Source: Myotis daubentonii (Eukaryota; Chordata; Mammalia; Chiroptera; Vespertilionidae). From it: DNA of 64,000 nt. The translations under genes were made by a program, and so were the position numbers. Each line of letters starts with the position of its first letter. The first letter of the stretch is position 1. The stretch covers positions 55,462,093 through 55,526,092 of the forward strand of contig NC_081849.1 of assembly GCF_963259705.1 (NCBI RefSeq), written 5' to 3'. Below the pieces are notes generated by a model. It was given only the letters and a program-made list of their open reading frames with translations. It did no database searches and had not been told where the DNA came from. Of this stretch, positions 1-10,795 are shown one piece after another.

Positions 1-2027
1 AAAAAAAGAATATAATAAAGAGAAAGCAGCCAGATTAAAGATAATGAGAGTGTGGACCCAGGGGATGGCCATAGGGATGGATTAGAGAGGACAAAAATCA
101 GCAGTGTTCTATAATTAATTATATATAAATAAATGGTTGGTAAAGGGAAGGAGTAAGTTACAAATTTCTATCCAAGTTACCTGAAGGATCTAGAAAGTAT
201 AGGATGAGGAGAGAGATTTGGTAGAGGGAGGCAAATTTACTTTCTGACATATTACAGGTCAGTTTTCTATGGGGCAATCACTTAGAGGTGCCCAGTAGGC
301 TATGGGATATGTAAGTCTAGGGAGAGGTTTGAACTTCAGTTTGGGAGATGAAACGATGTGAGTAGATGAGATACTCCAACAAGCATGAGAGACTGAGGTG
401 AAAGAGGAGATGAATAAGAAGACAAGGAAGCAGCAGTTAGAAAGATAGAGAAAACCCAGGAAAATGCCGAATCACAAAAGCCAAACAAATAGGCAATAGA
501 AGGATTATAATGGCAAAGATAACAGATAGGATCAAAACATAAACAGTAGGAAAGGCTTCAGTTAGTAAGTAGGAATAATTAGAGGTCATATCATAGTGGA
601 TCAATGATTAAACAGGATATAAACATGGAGCACTATTATGATTGGGCAAATTCTCAAATATCACTAAAAAGAAAATAACCCCAGCATCATTTTTAGTTAT
701 TTTTGTCAGAGACCCTGGTCTGTGTGATACCTCTGCTAACAGGTACTATGTTGTACTTTTCCCAAACCTCTGACTCTATGCTTAATGCATCGTTGGGTAC
801 AAGAAAAGGAGTTTTGAATGACAGAGAGATGATAACATTAGGAGGGAGATAATCTTGCTACTTAGAAAAGATGGCATCTAAGACAATGGGAGTAAAAAGG
901 AAAACTGAGCAAGGTAGATCAGGGCTTGGAGTGTGGTTAATGTCCACATTATTATTCTTGAGTCCTTTGGAAACACTCCTCCATGAGGACATTCTCACAA
1001 AGGGCCAGTTTCTGTTCATCCTCCACATTAGCAGGAAGTGCTTATTTCTAAACTAGGTCAAGGCCAGCACACTGCTTGCACTGGGGACATGTGGCATTCT
1101 GAATGAAAAGGGCAACAGTTATCAAGCCACAATATGTTCTAAACAAAAATGTCCTCTAAAACGTGACCATAAATTATGAGTCACCATGCATTCTCCCATT
1201 TCTATATTTTATCAAAGAATAATAGAAGACAATAATAGTTTAAAATCTTATTCATAGGCAAAAATAGCTTCCTTCTAAAAGAACCAATTTCACAAAGCCA
1301 CTGATGAAGTTCAGATGATTCAATCACCAACTCAAACCTTACTGTGAAACTCATACTTTTCCCCTCACTATGCCCAGAATAGATTACTACTGCAAAGCAA
1401 TTTGCACTTTGCAATTTTAAAGTGAGCCGAAAGGACTAGACTTGCCAGAAGGCACTTGGGCGATTGTCACAGGCAGATTGTTTATTCTACCTAGAAGTTT
1501 ATTATTATTTTCATAGTATTCTGCAAAGATCAAGCAAAAGTGCTAACAGGCTCTGGTGGGTTTTTTAAAAGGTGGCATTTAAAGTATTAGAAAGCAATAA
1601 ACCATCAAGTTGCTTGGCAGATCATACACATAGATAGTTCATGTATCAGCAGGAAATACACTTAATTGTCATTCATTCCAGAATCCTGTGGCCCAGCCCA
1701 CAGAACAATCTGCAGGGATTTTCTTAAACTTTTCCCCAGATTTTTGGGAGAGCTGTGCAAGTGATTCAGTGCTGAGCTGTGGTAAACCAATAACATCTGA
1801 AACAGGAATCAATATTGACACTAGAAATCATGATTCTGTCCTTTTTCAACTTCAAATAAATTGGTAAGGATAGGAAAAGTTCACTAATGAAAACAGCAGT
1901 CTCAGAACTCAAGCAAGAGAAAAACACAGGAGCTTCTTTCTTCATGACACATAATGAGACAAAATCAAGTTCATGTTTCTTACTAGAAAATAAAATTGCT
2001 CAAACTAGGAACCTGAGAAACATCTAT
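1..2027. other. No gene seen; unassigned intergenic DNA
   Basis: 1-660 is purine-rich and may contain an old repeat (AGGTGCCCAGTAGGCTATGG). 660-2027 shows no recognised element. The short frames at 871-1056 and 1202-1414 have no supporting features. Confidence 0.6.
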
Positions 2028-2470
2028 ATTAGTTTCCTGCGGCTGCTGTAACAACGTACCACAAACTGGGTTGTTTAAGCCACCCAGAAATTTATTCTGT
2101 CACAGCCCTAGAGCTAGAAGTCTAAAATCAAAGTGTTAGAAGGGCTGGCTCCTATTGAAGGCGTGTGGAAAAATCTATTCCAGGCCTCTCTGCCAGCTTT
2201 AGGTGGTTTGTTGCCAGTCTTTGGTTGTCCATTGGCTTGTAGACAAATCACCTTGCTCTCTGCCTTCATGTTCACATGGCGTTCTCCCTGCATGCATGTG
2301 TCCAAATTTGTCCTTTTCATAAGGACACCAATCATATCGGATTAGATGTCCACCCTACTCCCATCTGACCTCATTTTAACTATTTCCAAGTAAGAGCACA
2401 CTCTTAGGTTACTGCAGTTAGGATTTCAACAAATTAATTTGGGAGAGGTACAATTCAACTCATAACAACA
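2028..2470 (-). mobile_element. MLT1-type LTR (ERVL-MaLR), solo
   Basis: Read on the minus strand, a solo LTR of the mammalian-wide MaLR group: it begins TGTTATGAGTTGAATTGTAC and ends ...AGGAAACTAATA. The plus strand shows TTAGTTTCCTGCGGCTGCTG at the left edge. No retroviral coding sequence accompanies it. Short frames within it are not genes. Confidence 0.85.
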
Positions 2471-2814
2471 TCCTAGATGTCTCTATCCTCCCACATATTA
2501 CTGTCTCAATGTACAGTTCACTCACCTTCAATCTTCCGCACAGAAGATTAACTCATTTTTCTCCAGCTCTGCTCTTGCCCTTGTCGTATTGTATTTCATC
2601 CTCATCGAACTGCGATTCCATTAAGGCAGGGCCCCTGGCCACGATTCTCCTCCATAGATGAACAGTGACTATTGTGCGCTGGCTTGCTCTTAAAATAATG
2701 TATTTAATGAGTTTCAAGTGAAAGACTTGTCATTGATTTTTTAAAATTTATTTCTCATTAGATTTCCTGTTTTTTAAACTTACTCTCCACTTCAACCCAT
2801 TCCCTTCACTGCTA

Positions 2815-3330
2815 ACAGAAACATCTTTGAAATTGTTTTACCATGCTCCAAAATTTTCAATGGTTTCTCATGATTTGCAAGATCAAAATCGAAACTCCTT
2901 AGCGGCACATAAGGAATTTAATCCTTGCTTCAGTTTACCCCTTCAGTCTTATTTCCTCAAATTCCTCTTCTATCCCTTATCCAATAAAAGCAACAATTGT
3001 AGCTCTTTGAAAACCATATACTCTGTTAGGCCTCCAAGGAGAAAATTTGTAAATCATCTTTGCCTAGAATATGTTCCTGATCCCATCGGCTCAAACACAA
3101 CCTCCTGTGTGAATTCTTCATCAAACCCTCTAGTATACCTATATGTACATTTATGTTAGAATGATTTATATATTGTCCACTTAAATACTTTAGTGTCTTA
3201 CTTTCCACAACACTCTGAATTCCTTTTGCTTTATTGAGGACCAAACACAAGGCATTGTTTTCATCACTGTATTCTTAACATATAACACAGGATAAGGGCA
3301 GGCACTGAATAAACATTTGCAGAAAAAATA
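2815..3330 (+). mobile_element. LINE-2 relic, 3' region
   Basis: Phrases such as TCAATGGTTTCTCATGATTTG, CTTCTATCCCTT and the final GGGCAGGCACTGAATAAACA follow the order of the L2 3' part. Very diverged. The apparent 110-codon frame at 2827-3159 is a by-product. Confidence 0.65.
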
Positions 3331-3715
3331 AACACAAATGCATAGCAGAAAAACTCTATGTGTCCAGTGTTCATTTATAGAGCTTACGTGGGGCCCTTTG
3401 TTGGAAATAGGATATGAAAGTGATTGTAGCTCTTCCAAATCAGGAGCCAGAGTCAATAGAACACACGCTTCACCAATGGCCTCAATGTTAGCATTCTACC
3501 TGTCATACCCAGCCAGGCAAGCCAGCAAAGGGAGAGCAGCTTAGAAGTCCCCTGTGTTCCTAATACTTTGCAAATGTTTCCTGAGACTGAGGCAGGGAAA
3601 AAGCTCAATATTCTTTGGCTTATAATCTAAGAATGTCGAGTAGAGACCATGACTCTAAAAAATAAAATAGAGATGTGGGCTATATTCACTTTTTCTTTCT
3701 TAAACCAGATTAATT

Positions 3716-3735
3716 GAGTCAGTAATTACTGACTC
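3716..3735. repeat. Perfect 20-bp palindrome with AP-1-like ends
   Basis: GAGTCAGTAATTACTGACTC is its own reverse complement. It contains TGAGTCA with the preceding T. Function is not shown. Confidence 0.9.
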
Positions 3736-3796
3736 TTGACTCGGATAATAAAACCAAATTAAAACTACTAAAATTAGCAATAGAGAGGAAAGTTTT

Positions 3797-3798
<2 letters not shown>

Positions 3799-3846
<48 letters not shown>
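3799..3846. repeat. (GT)n microsatellite
   Basis: Twenty-four uninterrupted GT units. Confidence 0.98.
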
Positions 3847-3849
<3 letters not shown>

Positions 3850-4698
3850 AGTAGTCTGATCATGGGCCATGGAAGTTTTTCTGTTTCGTACCAATTTTCA
3901 GATGTAGAGGTTTGAGTTTACTAAGGAATACAGTGGACTTCCTTACATGTAAAGGAAGCAATGACATTAGCAAAACATTTCAAGGGGGTGGAAAATCTGA
4001 AGGTGTGTAGCTATGAAAAACAGGAAATTGCTACCATGGACGTTTAGCCTTCTGTTTCTAGCTTGTGTCATTCAGGCATCATTTAATTATGGGAACTGGT
4101 GAATTAATTTTTCATACTTCTCTGTGGTATATACAAGATGATATGGTAGCTATTGCAAGTGAAAAGATGGCTTCCCCCCTCAGGAAGATCACAACCTATT
4201 GAGGAAGGCATATCTTCAAATAAATAATTATGACCAAACATGAAAAACTTTTGCAGAAAATATATTGTAATCTCAGAACAAAAAGTAAGTGATGTTATCT
4301 CCACTGCACATAAAAAGATCAGAATTCCATGAACATCCCTTATTTCTGCATTGTATCACTGGCAACCTTCCACAATGTGGGAGAGAAGGGACTGGGCAGA
4401 GTAAACAGGTGCTGCTTCTGTCTGATATTGATCCAGCTACTTGATCAGTGAATAGTGGACAGTGGGAGACTGGAGAGCAGAAGGAAGACAAAAGCCCAGT
4501 TATCTTCAGCAGTGACTATGTCTCCCCCATAGCTCTACACAGGCCATGCAGTCCTGCCATGTTTTCTAAATTCCACATTTCCTGGCCCTCCTGCTGGTAC
4601 TGTTCTCTGGGTAAGGAAAATATTTGGCTTCTTAGCTCATCCATCAGCTATGTAAATTATTCTGTATATTTAATTTTCTTTTAAAATAATACTTTGNN

Positions 4699-4896
4699 NN
4701 NNNNNNNNNNNNNNNNNNNNNNNNNNNNNNNNNNNNNNNNNNNNNNNNNNNNNNNNNNNNNNNNNNNNNNNNNNNNNNNNNNNNNNNNNNNNNNNNNNNN
4801 NNNNNNNNNNNNNNNNNNNNNNNNNNNNNNNNNNNNNNNNNNNNNNNNNNNNNNNNNNNNNNNNNNNNNNNNNNNNNNNNNNNNNNNNNNNNNNNN
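4699..4896. other. Assembly gap (N)
   Basis: A run of unresolved bases; nothing can be called. Any frame crossing it is meaningless. Confidence 0.99.
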
Positions 4897-5194
4897 TGTA
4901 CAAAGAATTGAATAGTCAAAGAGGTTACTAATAATTATCTTATTTCACACTTACATACTTTAGGATCAGCTTTTGAGACCAAATTACTAATATATTTTGT
5001 GAAAAATCAATGCCAGAAAATTTGAGATATTTAAAAAATATGGGATGGGACAAATCAGTAAAAAAATGGGATTCAAAGGCTATGTGAAAAAGCTAGCACA
5101 ATATCACCACAGAAATAAACAACCATCTAGTCTTCATTAATAAAAAATGCTAAAAGTTTACCTGCTAATTTCAAATTTTGCTATAACTTTGATA

Positions 5195-6594
5195 TCTACA
5201 CTAATAAAAGACAAACATGGTAATTGATGTATGACCGCTACCCTTCCCATTGGCTAATCAGGGCAATATGCAAATTAACTGCCAGCCAAGATGGCGGCCG
5301 GCAGCCAGGCAGCTTGAAACTAACACGAGGCTTGCTTGCTTCAGTGACGGAGGACTCCAACGTTCCCCGCCGGCCGCTGCAGGCCTCTGAGCCTGCAGTT
5401 TCAAACATTGTAACAAATATAGACGCTAAACAAAACCCCAGAAACCAGCTTTCAGCTAGCTGGGATCTCAGAGCTGGAGTTGATACAGAGTTTTGAGAAC
5501 CGAAACAAACCAGATACCTGCTTTCAGGAGCGGAGGCCTAAGAGCTGGAGCCTCAGAGCTAAAGCTGGCCCAGAATAAAAAAGAAAAAAAGGAGCAGTTG
5601 GGAGCTTCAGTCCCAGCCTGAAAACAGCCCTCAGCCCCTCACCCAGACTGGCCAGGCACCCCAGTGGGGACCCCCACCCTGAAGGGGGTGTGACCAGCTG
5701 CAAACAGCCATCATCCCCTCATCCAGGCTGGCCAGGCACCCCAGTGGGGACCCCCACCCTGATCCAGGACACCCTTCAGGGCAAACCAGCTGGCCCCCAC
5801 CTGTGCACCAAGCCTCTATTCTATATAGTAAAAGGGTAATATGCCTCCCAGCACTGGGATCAGCGGAGCTGAGAGGCCTCCCGGCACGGGGATCAGTGTG
5901 ACAGGGGGCAGCGCCCAAACCGCCTGATCGCCCTGCGGCTCTGTTCGTGACAGGTGAAGGCGCCCCAACCCCCTGATCGGCCCTGCTCTGTGGGTGATAG
6001 TGGGCAGCGCCCCAACCCTGCTCCCCCCCACGGGCCCTGCTCTGTGTGTGATGGGGTAGAGCCATAACCTCCCCATCGGCCCTGCCCTGAGTGTGACAGT
6101 GGCGGCACCCCAACCCCCTGATCCGCCCTGCTCTGTGTATGACAGGGGGCGGTGTGCCAACTCCCCTATCGGCCCTACTCTGTGAGTGACAGGGGGGAGC
6201 TCCTCAACGCCCTGATGGGCCCTGCTCTCTGCATGACAGGGGGGAGCTCCCCAACCCCCTGATCGGCCCTGCTCTGTGGGTGACAAGGGGTGGCGCCACA
6301 ACCTCCCTATCGACCCTGCCTTGAGTATGACAGGGGGCAGTGCCCCAACCCCCCAATCGACCCTACCCTGAGCGTGACTGAGGGTGGCATCGCAACCTCC
6401 CAATCGGCCCTGCTCTGAGCCCAACCAGGGACTGCACCTAGGGATTGGGCCTGCCCTCTGCCACCTGGGAGCAGGCCTAAGCCAGCAGGTCATTATATCC
6501 CAAGGGGTCCCAGACTGCGAGAGGGCACAGGCTGGGCTGAGGGACCACCCCTCTCCCCCACGAGTGCACAAATTTTTGTGCACCGGGCCTCTAG
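5195..6594 (+). mobile_element. HeliBat-type Helitron, composite, non-autonomous
   Basis: Starts TCTACACTAATAAAAGAC and ends with the hairpin TGCACAAATTTTTGTGCA followed by CTAG, inserted exactly between A (5194) and T (6595) as Helitrons do. No Rep/helicase sequence is present. An internal second start (TCTATATAGTAAAAGGG) follows a half-lost terminator at about 5800-5820, so it is two units fused. The first unit carries a GC-rich segment with AAGATGGCGGCC. The second holds a minisatellite. The long antisense frames across it are products of that repeat, not genes. Confidence 0.93.
5870..6420. repeat. GC-rich minisatellite inside Helitron
   Basis: Roughly 55-60-bp units built around CCCAACCCCCTGATCGGCCC, followed by a tgctctgtg...tgacaggggg segment, are repeated about nine times with variation. 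The repetition keeps antisense frames open without any gene. Confidence 0.85.
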
Positions 6595-7601
6595 TTAATA
6601 ATAATCAACAAGTTACCCTAAGAAGAGGTACTGACTTATCTTTATTATCCCAATCTAATAACAATAATAGAAATAATATGCAACAAAAGTATAATACTAA
6701 GATCAATAATAAAAAATAATGATTAAAACCCACTTATGTCATTAACAATAGCAGTACAAAACAAATATTTATCGGTTACTTTTTGTGCTAAACATTTACC
6801 TTTAAACAGTCAGCAAAGGCATCACTCTTTGTGCCTCAGTTTTCTCCTGGGGAAACTGAAGGATTTGGATGAGACTAGTTTGGCTCAACCATTGATTGGT
6901 TCACAGGACTAACAGGTTGCTATCATTAAATATGATGTTGATCTCTATTGCAATTCCTATTACTATAATAAAAATACAATAATTATTTGAGAAATGTTTT
7001 CTTTAAAAATAAGTAGTTTAAGACCCTCCATGTGTCCTCAAGTGAGCATATTTGGTGTTCAGTGGAGGTCAGATGAGCTGGCTCATGATTCAGTCACTTA
7101 ATTTCTTACTCAGTTGGTAATCCTAGCTGGTACATTGGTTTTAAACAGCACATTGCTTTTTAAAATTCTCAAATATTGTTTAATTTATATCCATAATTGA
7201 CTATTTGTTAAAGGTAGGAAGCACAAGGAACACTGATGTGAAATGCAATAGGAAATTAGGAGCATAATGATATAATTTTGTAAATTTTGTTCAATTTTTT
7301 CTTCATCAGATCAAAATTTGTGTGCATGTTTGGTACTTCAAAAATCAATTGTAAAAGCATAAAGTAATCTAATGATATTAAAATATGGCTTATAATTATG
7401 GGAAATAAAAGATTACACTGCATACAACATGTAATTTAGACTTTTCAAAGAACAGCTTGAACCTCCTCTCTTATAATCCAGTTAGAAACAAAAAGTAAAA
7501 GATATTTTAAAAGTCAATTATTTTTTAAAGTAAATAATTCTACATATATGAACACAACTATATTTTTTCATATTATAACATGCATTTTAAATATATTTTT
7601 A
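6595..7601. other. No gene seen; AT-rich
   Basis: AT-rich with AAT-type low complexity at 6596-6720 between two oppositely oriented Helitrons. Nothing else recognised. Confidence 0.65.
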
Positions 7602-8792
7602 CTAGGGGCCCGGTGCACGAAATTCGTGCACTGGGTGTGTGTGTGTGGGGGGGGGTGTCCCTCAGCCCAGCCTGCCCCCTCTCACATACTGGGAGCCCTC
7701 AGGCGTTGACCCCCATCACCCTCCAATCGCAGGATCGGCCCCTTGCCCAGGCCTGCCGCCTCTGACAGAGGTGTCAGGCCTGGGCAGGGGACCCTCATTT
7801 CCCCCCATCACTGGTTCTGCCCCCAGCCCAGGCCTGGTGCCTCGGCCAGAGGCGTAGACCCCCATCACCCTCCGATCGCCTGATTGGCCCCTTGCCCAGG
7901 CCTGATGCCTCTGCCAGAGGTGTCAGGCTTGGACAGGGGACTCCCATCTCCCCCTGATCACTGGCTCTGGCCCCCACCCAGGCCTGAGGCCTCTGGCCCA
8001 GGAATCATGCCTGGGCAGGGGACCCCCATCTCCCTCTGATCGCTGGCTCCACCCCCCACCCAAGCCTGATGCCTCTGACCCAGGCTTCAGGCCTGGGCAA
8101 GGGGACCATCATATCCCCCCAATCCCCGGCTCAGCCCCCCACCCAGGCCTGATGCCTCGGCCAGAGGAGTTGACCCTCATCACCCTCCGATCACCAATCA
8201 CCGGATCGGCCACTTGACCAGGCCTGATGCCTCCGGCAGAGGTGTCAGTCCTGGGCAGGGGACCCCCAGCTCCCTGCGGTTGCAGGCTCCGCCCCTGCCC
8301 AGGCCTAACGCCTCTGGCTGAGGCGTCCGGCTCAGGCAGCGGGAACCCGCAGCTGCAGCGGCCCCGCAATCGTGGGCTCCGCTTTAGGCCCAGGCAAGAG
8401 ACCCCTAGCTCCCGGGACTGCCAGCTTCGACCGTGCCCAGCTCCCATCGCTGGCTCCACCCCTACTTCCTGCTATCACTGGCCAGGGCGGCAAAGGCACC
8501 TGATTCTCCGATCATGGCTGGGGGGCAGGGCAAAGGCGGCCCCGCCGCCTTTGCCCTGCCCCCCAGCTCTTAGCTCCCCCCTGGGTTTCCGATCACTGTC
8601 AGTGGCAGGGGGCTTCTTCCTGCTTTCCCTTTCGCCTCCCTGCATTGTGCCTACATATGCAAATTAACCGCCATCTTGTTGGCAGTTAACTGCCAATCAT
8701 AGTTGGCAGTTAATTTGCATATAGCCCTGATTAGCCAATGAAAAGGGTATCGTCGTACGCCAATTACCATTTTTCTCTTTTATTAGATAGGA
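7602..8792 (-). mobile_element. HeliBat-type Helitron, inverted, non-autonomous
   Basis: On the minus strand it begins TCCTATCTAATAAAAGAG and ends with the hairpin GTGCACGAATTTCGTGCAC, then CTAG. It sits between A and T on that strand. The interior, about 7640-8420, is a GC-rich tandem array of about 70-80-bp units (caggcctgatgcctctg... gaccccca). The 5' end on the minus strand has ATGCAAAT-type and ATTGGCTAATCAG motifs shared with the 5195 copy. No transposase is present. Confidence 0.93.
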
Positions 8793-8974
8793 TATTTATT
8801 CACAAAACCAAATTTGATACATTATTAAATTTTTAAACTTATTTTTCAACAAATGATGTTTAAAATGAAATTTAAAAACATTTATTTTTACTAAAAAGAT
8901 TAAAATTTATTTTTTAAATATTATTTCTCCTCTTCAGATTGTATTAAAATATTTTATATTGTGGGGTAATGTAT

Positions 8975-9300
8975 GAATCCAAAACCGTGTGTGTGTGTAA
9001 ACAGAAAAAAATATGATTTCATTCATATGTGGGATATAAAACTGAAAGCAACAAATGAACAAACAAGAAAAACAAACAAACCAAAACCTCATAGACACAG
9101 AGAACACTATGATGGTTACTAGAGGGAAGGGGGTAGGAGGGTATTAAAGGGTAAGGGATCAAATATATTGTGATAGAAGATTATTTGACTTTGGGTGGTG
9201 GGCACATAATGCAATATACAGATCATGTATCATAGAAATGTACATTGAAACCAATATAATCTTATTAACCAATGTCACCCCAATAGATTTAATAAAAAGA
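8975..9300 (+). mobile_element. LINE-1 3' end
   Basis: L1 3' UTR features: ATGATTTCATTCATATGTGG, ATAGACACAGAGAACACTATGATGG (shortened here), then CCAATGTCACCCCAATAGAT and a terminal AATAAAAAG. Truncated at the 5' side. Confidence 0.85.
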
Positions 9301-9687
9301 AAAGAACATACATTTTTGCAATTAAAAAAATAATAATTCATTTGTAAAGGAACCAACCCTTGAAAATCTCTGTCTTCCAGTTGCTTCTCCTTTTTTTCTC
9401 TCACTGTGCTGCCTTTCTGGACTGTGTGATCAAGTTTTATACAGCCTGACACAGTCTTATGAAAACATTCATGTCATCCAACTTTTTTTACAGAAACTTA
9501 TTTTTTTTTACATTCAGAAGATAAGAAGGATTTTTGTTTGAGATATTTGAGAATCTGGTACCTGTTATTTACAATGGCCATTTGCTCTTTTTCACTTTCA
9601 TTTCTAACTATGCAAAATGCAGGGTCCAAAGGAAACTGAGTCCTAATCCTTAGTTACAATGGGACTGAACTAGAGGAGGGTCTATAT
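9301..9687. other. No gene seen
   Basis: Unassigned AT-rich sequence between an L1 tail and a SPIN element. Confidence 0.65.
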
Positions 9688-9910
9688 CAGCGGTTCTCAA
9701 CCTGTGGGTCGCGACCCCTTTGGGGGTTGAACGACCCTTTCACGGGGGTTGCCTTAGACCATCGGAAAACACATATATAATTATATATTGTTTTTGTGAT
9801 TAATCACTATGCTTTAATTATGTTCAATTTGTAACAATGAAATTGGGGGTCACTACAACATGAGGAACTGTATTAAAGGGTTGCGGCATTAGGAAGGTTG
9901 AGAACCACTG
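9688..9910 (+). mobile_element. SPIN-type hAT element, internally deleted
   Basis: Termini CAGCGGTTCTCAACCTGTGG and AAGGTTGAGAACCACTG match the non-autonomous SPIN (Space Invader) hAT family, known from several distant tetrapod lineages including vesper bats. Perfect 8-bp target duplications GTCTATAT flank it (9680-9687 and 9911-9918). It is 223 bp and lacks the middle segment seen in the copy at 23090. Confidence 0.9.
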
Positions 9911-10435
9911 GTCTATATAGAAGATGTTAAATGTTCTTGACTTGAATGTTTATACAAAATTCATTTACATGAAAAAAGAAGATAATTCTCACAAGCAACA
10001 TGCTCACTCTTTGGATTTCAATCATTGTGTGTTAATTAGAGAAAAAATATCAATGAATATATAATTGAAATTTTTCTGCTTGCTAATACCATTCATCTAT
10101 TCATCCTGCAAAAAATTAAAATGAAATTTTTTAATATTGTGCTTCTAATGCTGATGACCCTTGTACCTTCAGATCACAGTTTAACTCATGACTCTAATAT
10201 AAAATTGTTGCTCTTAGAGTTGAGTGGAGATTTGCTCTGTCACCTTCTTGGAGAATGACAGGAAAGCAGCTGTGTACCAGAACTATTACCTATGTAGTTG
10301 AGACAGTAGTTTGGTTTCACATTTTTGCATTTAACAAGTTTTACATGTAATAATCATTACAGCATCTAATCTGCAGCCTTTATTTTTTAGTAAATGGGAA
10401 TTAGGGCAATAGTGTGCTTCAAGAGATGGCTGGAG

Positions 10436-10795
10436 ATGTTTGTGTTATCCCCAAAATTATGTATTGAAGTCTAATCCCCAGGGTGATGGTAGTTGGAGCA
10501 GGGTTGCTAGGAAGTTATTAGGTTTTGATGAGGTCATAAGGGTGGAACCCCCATGATGGGATCAGTGGCTTTCTGAGAAGAGGATGAAACCAGAGCTCTC
10601 TCTCAGCCATGTGAGAACACAACCAGAAGGCATCCAACAGAATCAAGGACCAGGGTTCTTTCCAGAACCTGCCATCTGGCACTCGGATATTGGACTTCTC
10701 AGAATCCAAAAGTGTGAAAAAAATATATATGTTGGTTATGCCATACAATCTATGGTATTTTGTTATAGCAGCCCAAACAAAGACAGGCTACATAG
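10436..10795 (+). mobile_element. MLT1/MST-type LTR (ERVL-MaLR)
   Basis: Starts in CCCCAAAATTATGTATTGAA and ends in GTTATAGCAGCCCAAACAAA, with the internal phrase GATGAGGTCATAAGGGTGGA. This is a MaLR LTR in plus orientation; subfamily unclear. No internal ERV sequence. Confidence 0.75.

Larger units (their letters stand above)
3340..5194. other. No gene seen
   Basis: Contains the GT repeat, the 20-bp palindrome and the N gap. The rest is AT-rich and unassigned. Confidence 0.65.

Noticed and set aside
871..1056. 61-codon frame
   Set aside because: No domain, no codon signal and no splice context; length is expected by chance.
2114..2345. Short frames on both strands
   Set aside because: They fall in the MLT1-type LTR, which is non-coding here.
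4644..4919. Frames spanning the N run
   Set aside because: They are translated unknown bases.
5870..6420. CRISPR-like array
   Set aside because: The repeats are long, adjoining and variable without unique spacers, and the DNA is mammalian.
5631..6583. Long antisense frames (160 and 255 codons) in the Helitron
   Set aside because: They follow the GC-rich minisatellite period, are repetitive, have no domain and lie inside a non-autonomous Helitron.
7580..8667. Several 60-146-codon frames on both strands
   Set aside because: They lie in the tandem array of the inverted Helitron; composition and repetition explain them.
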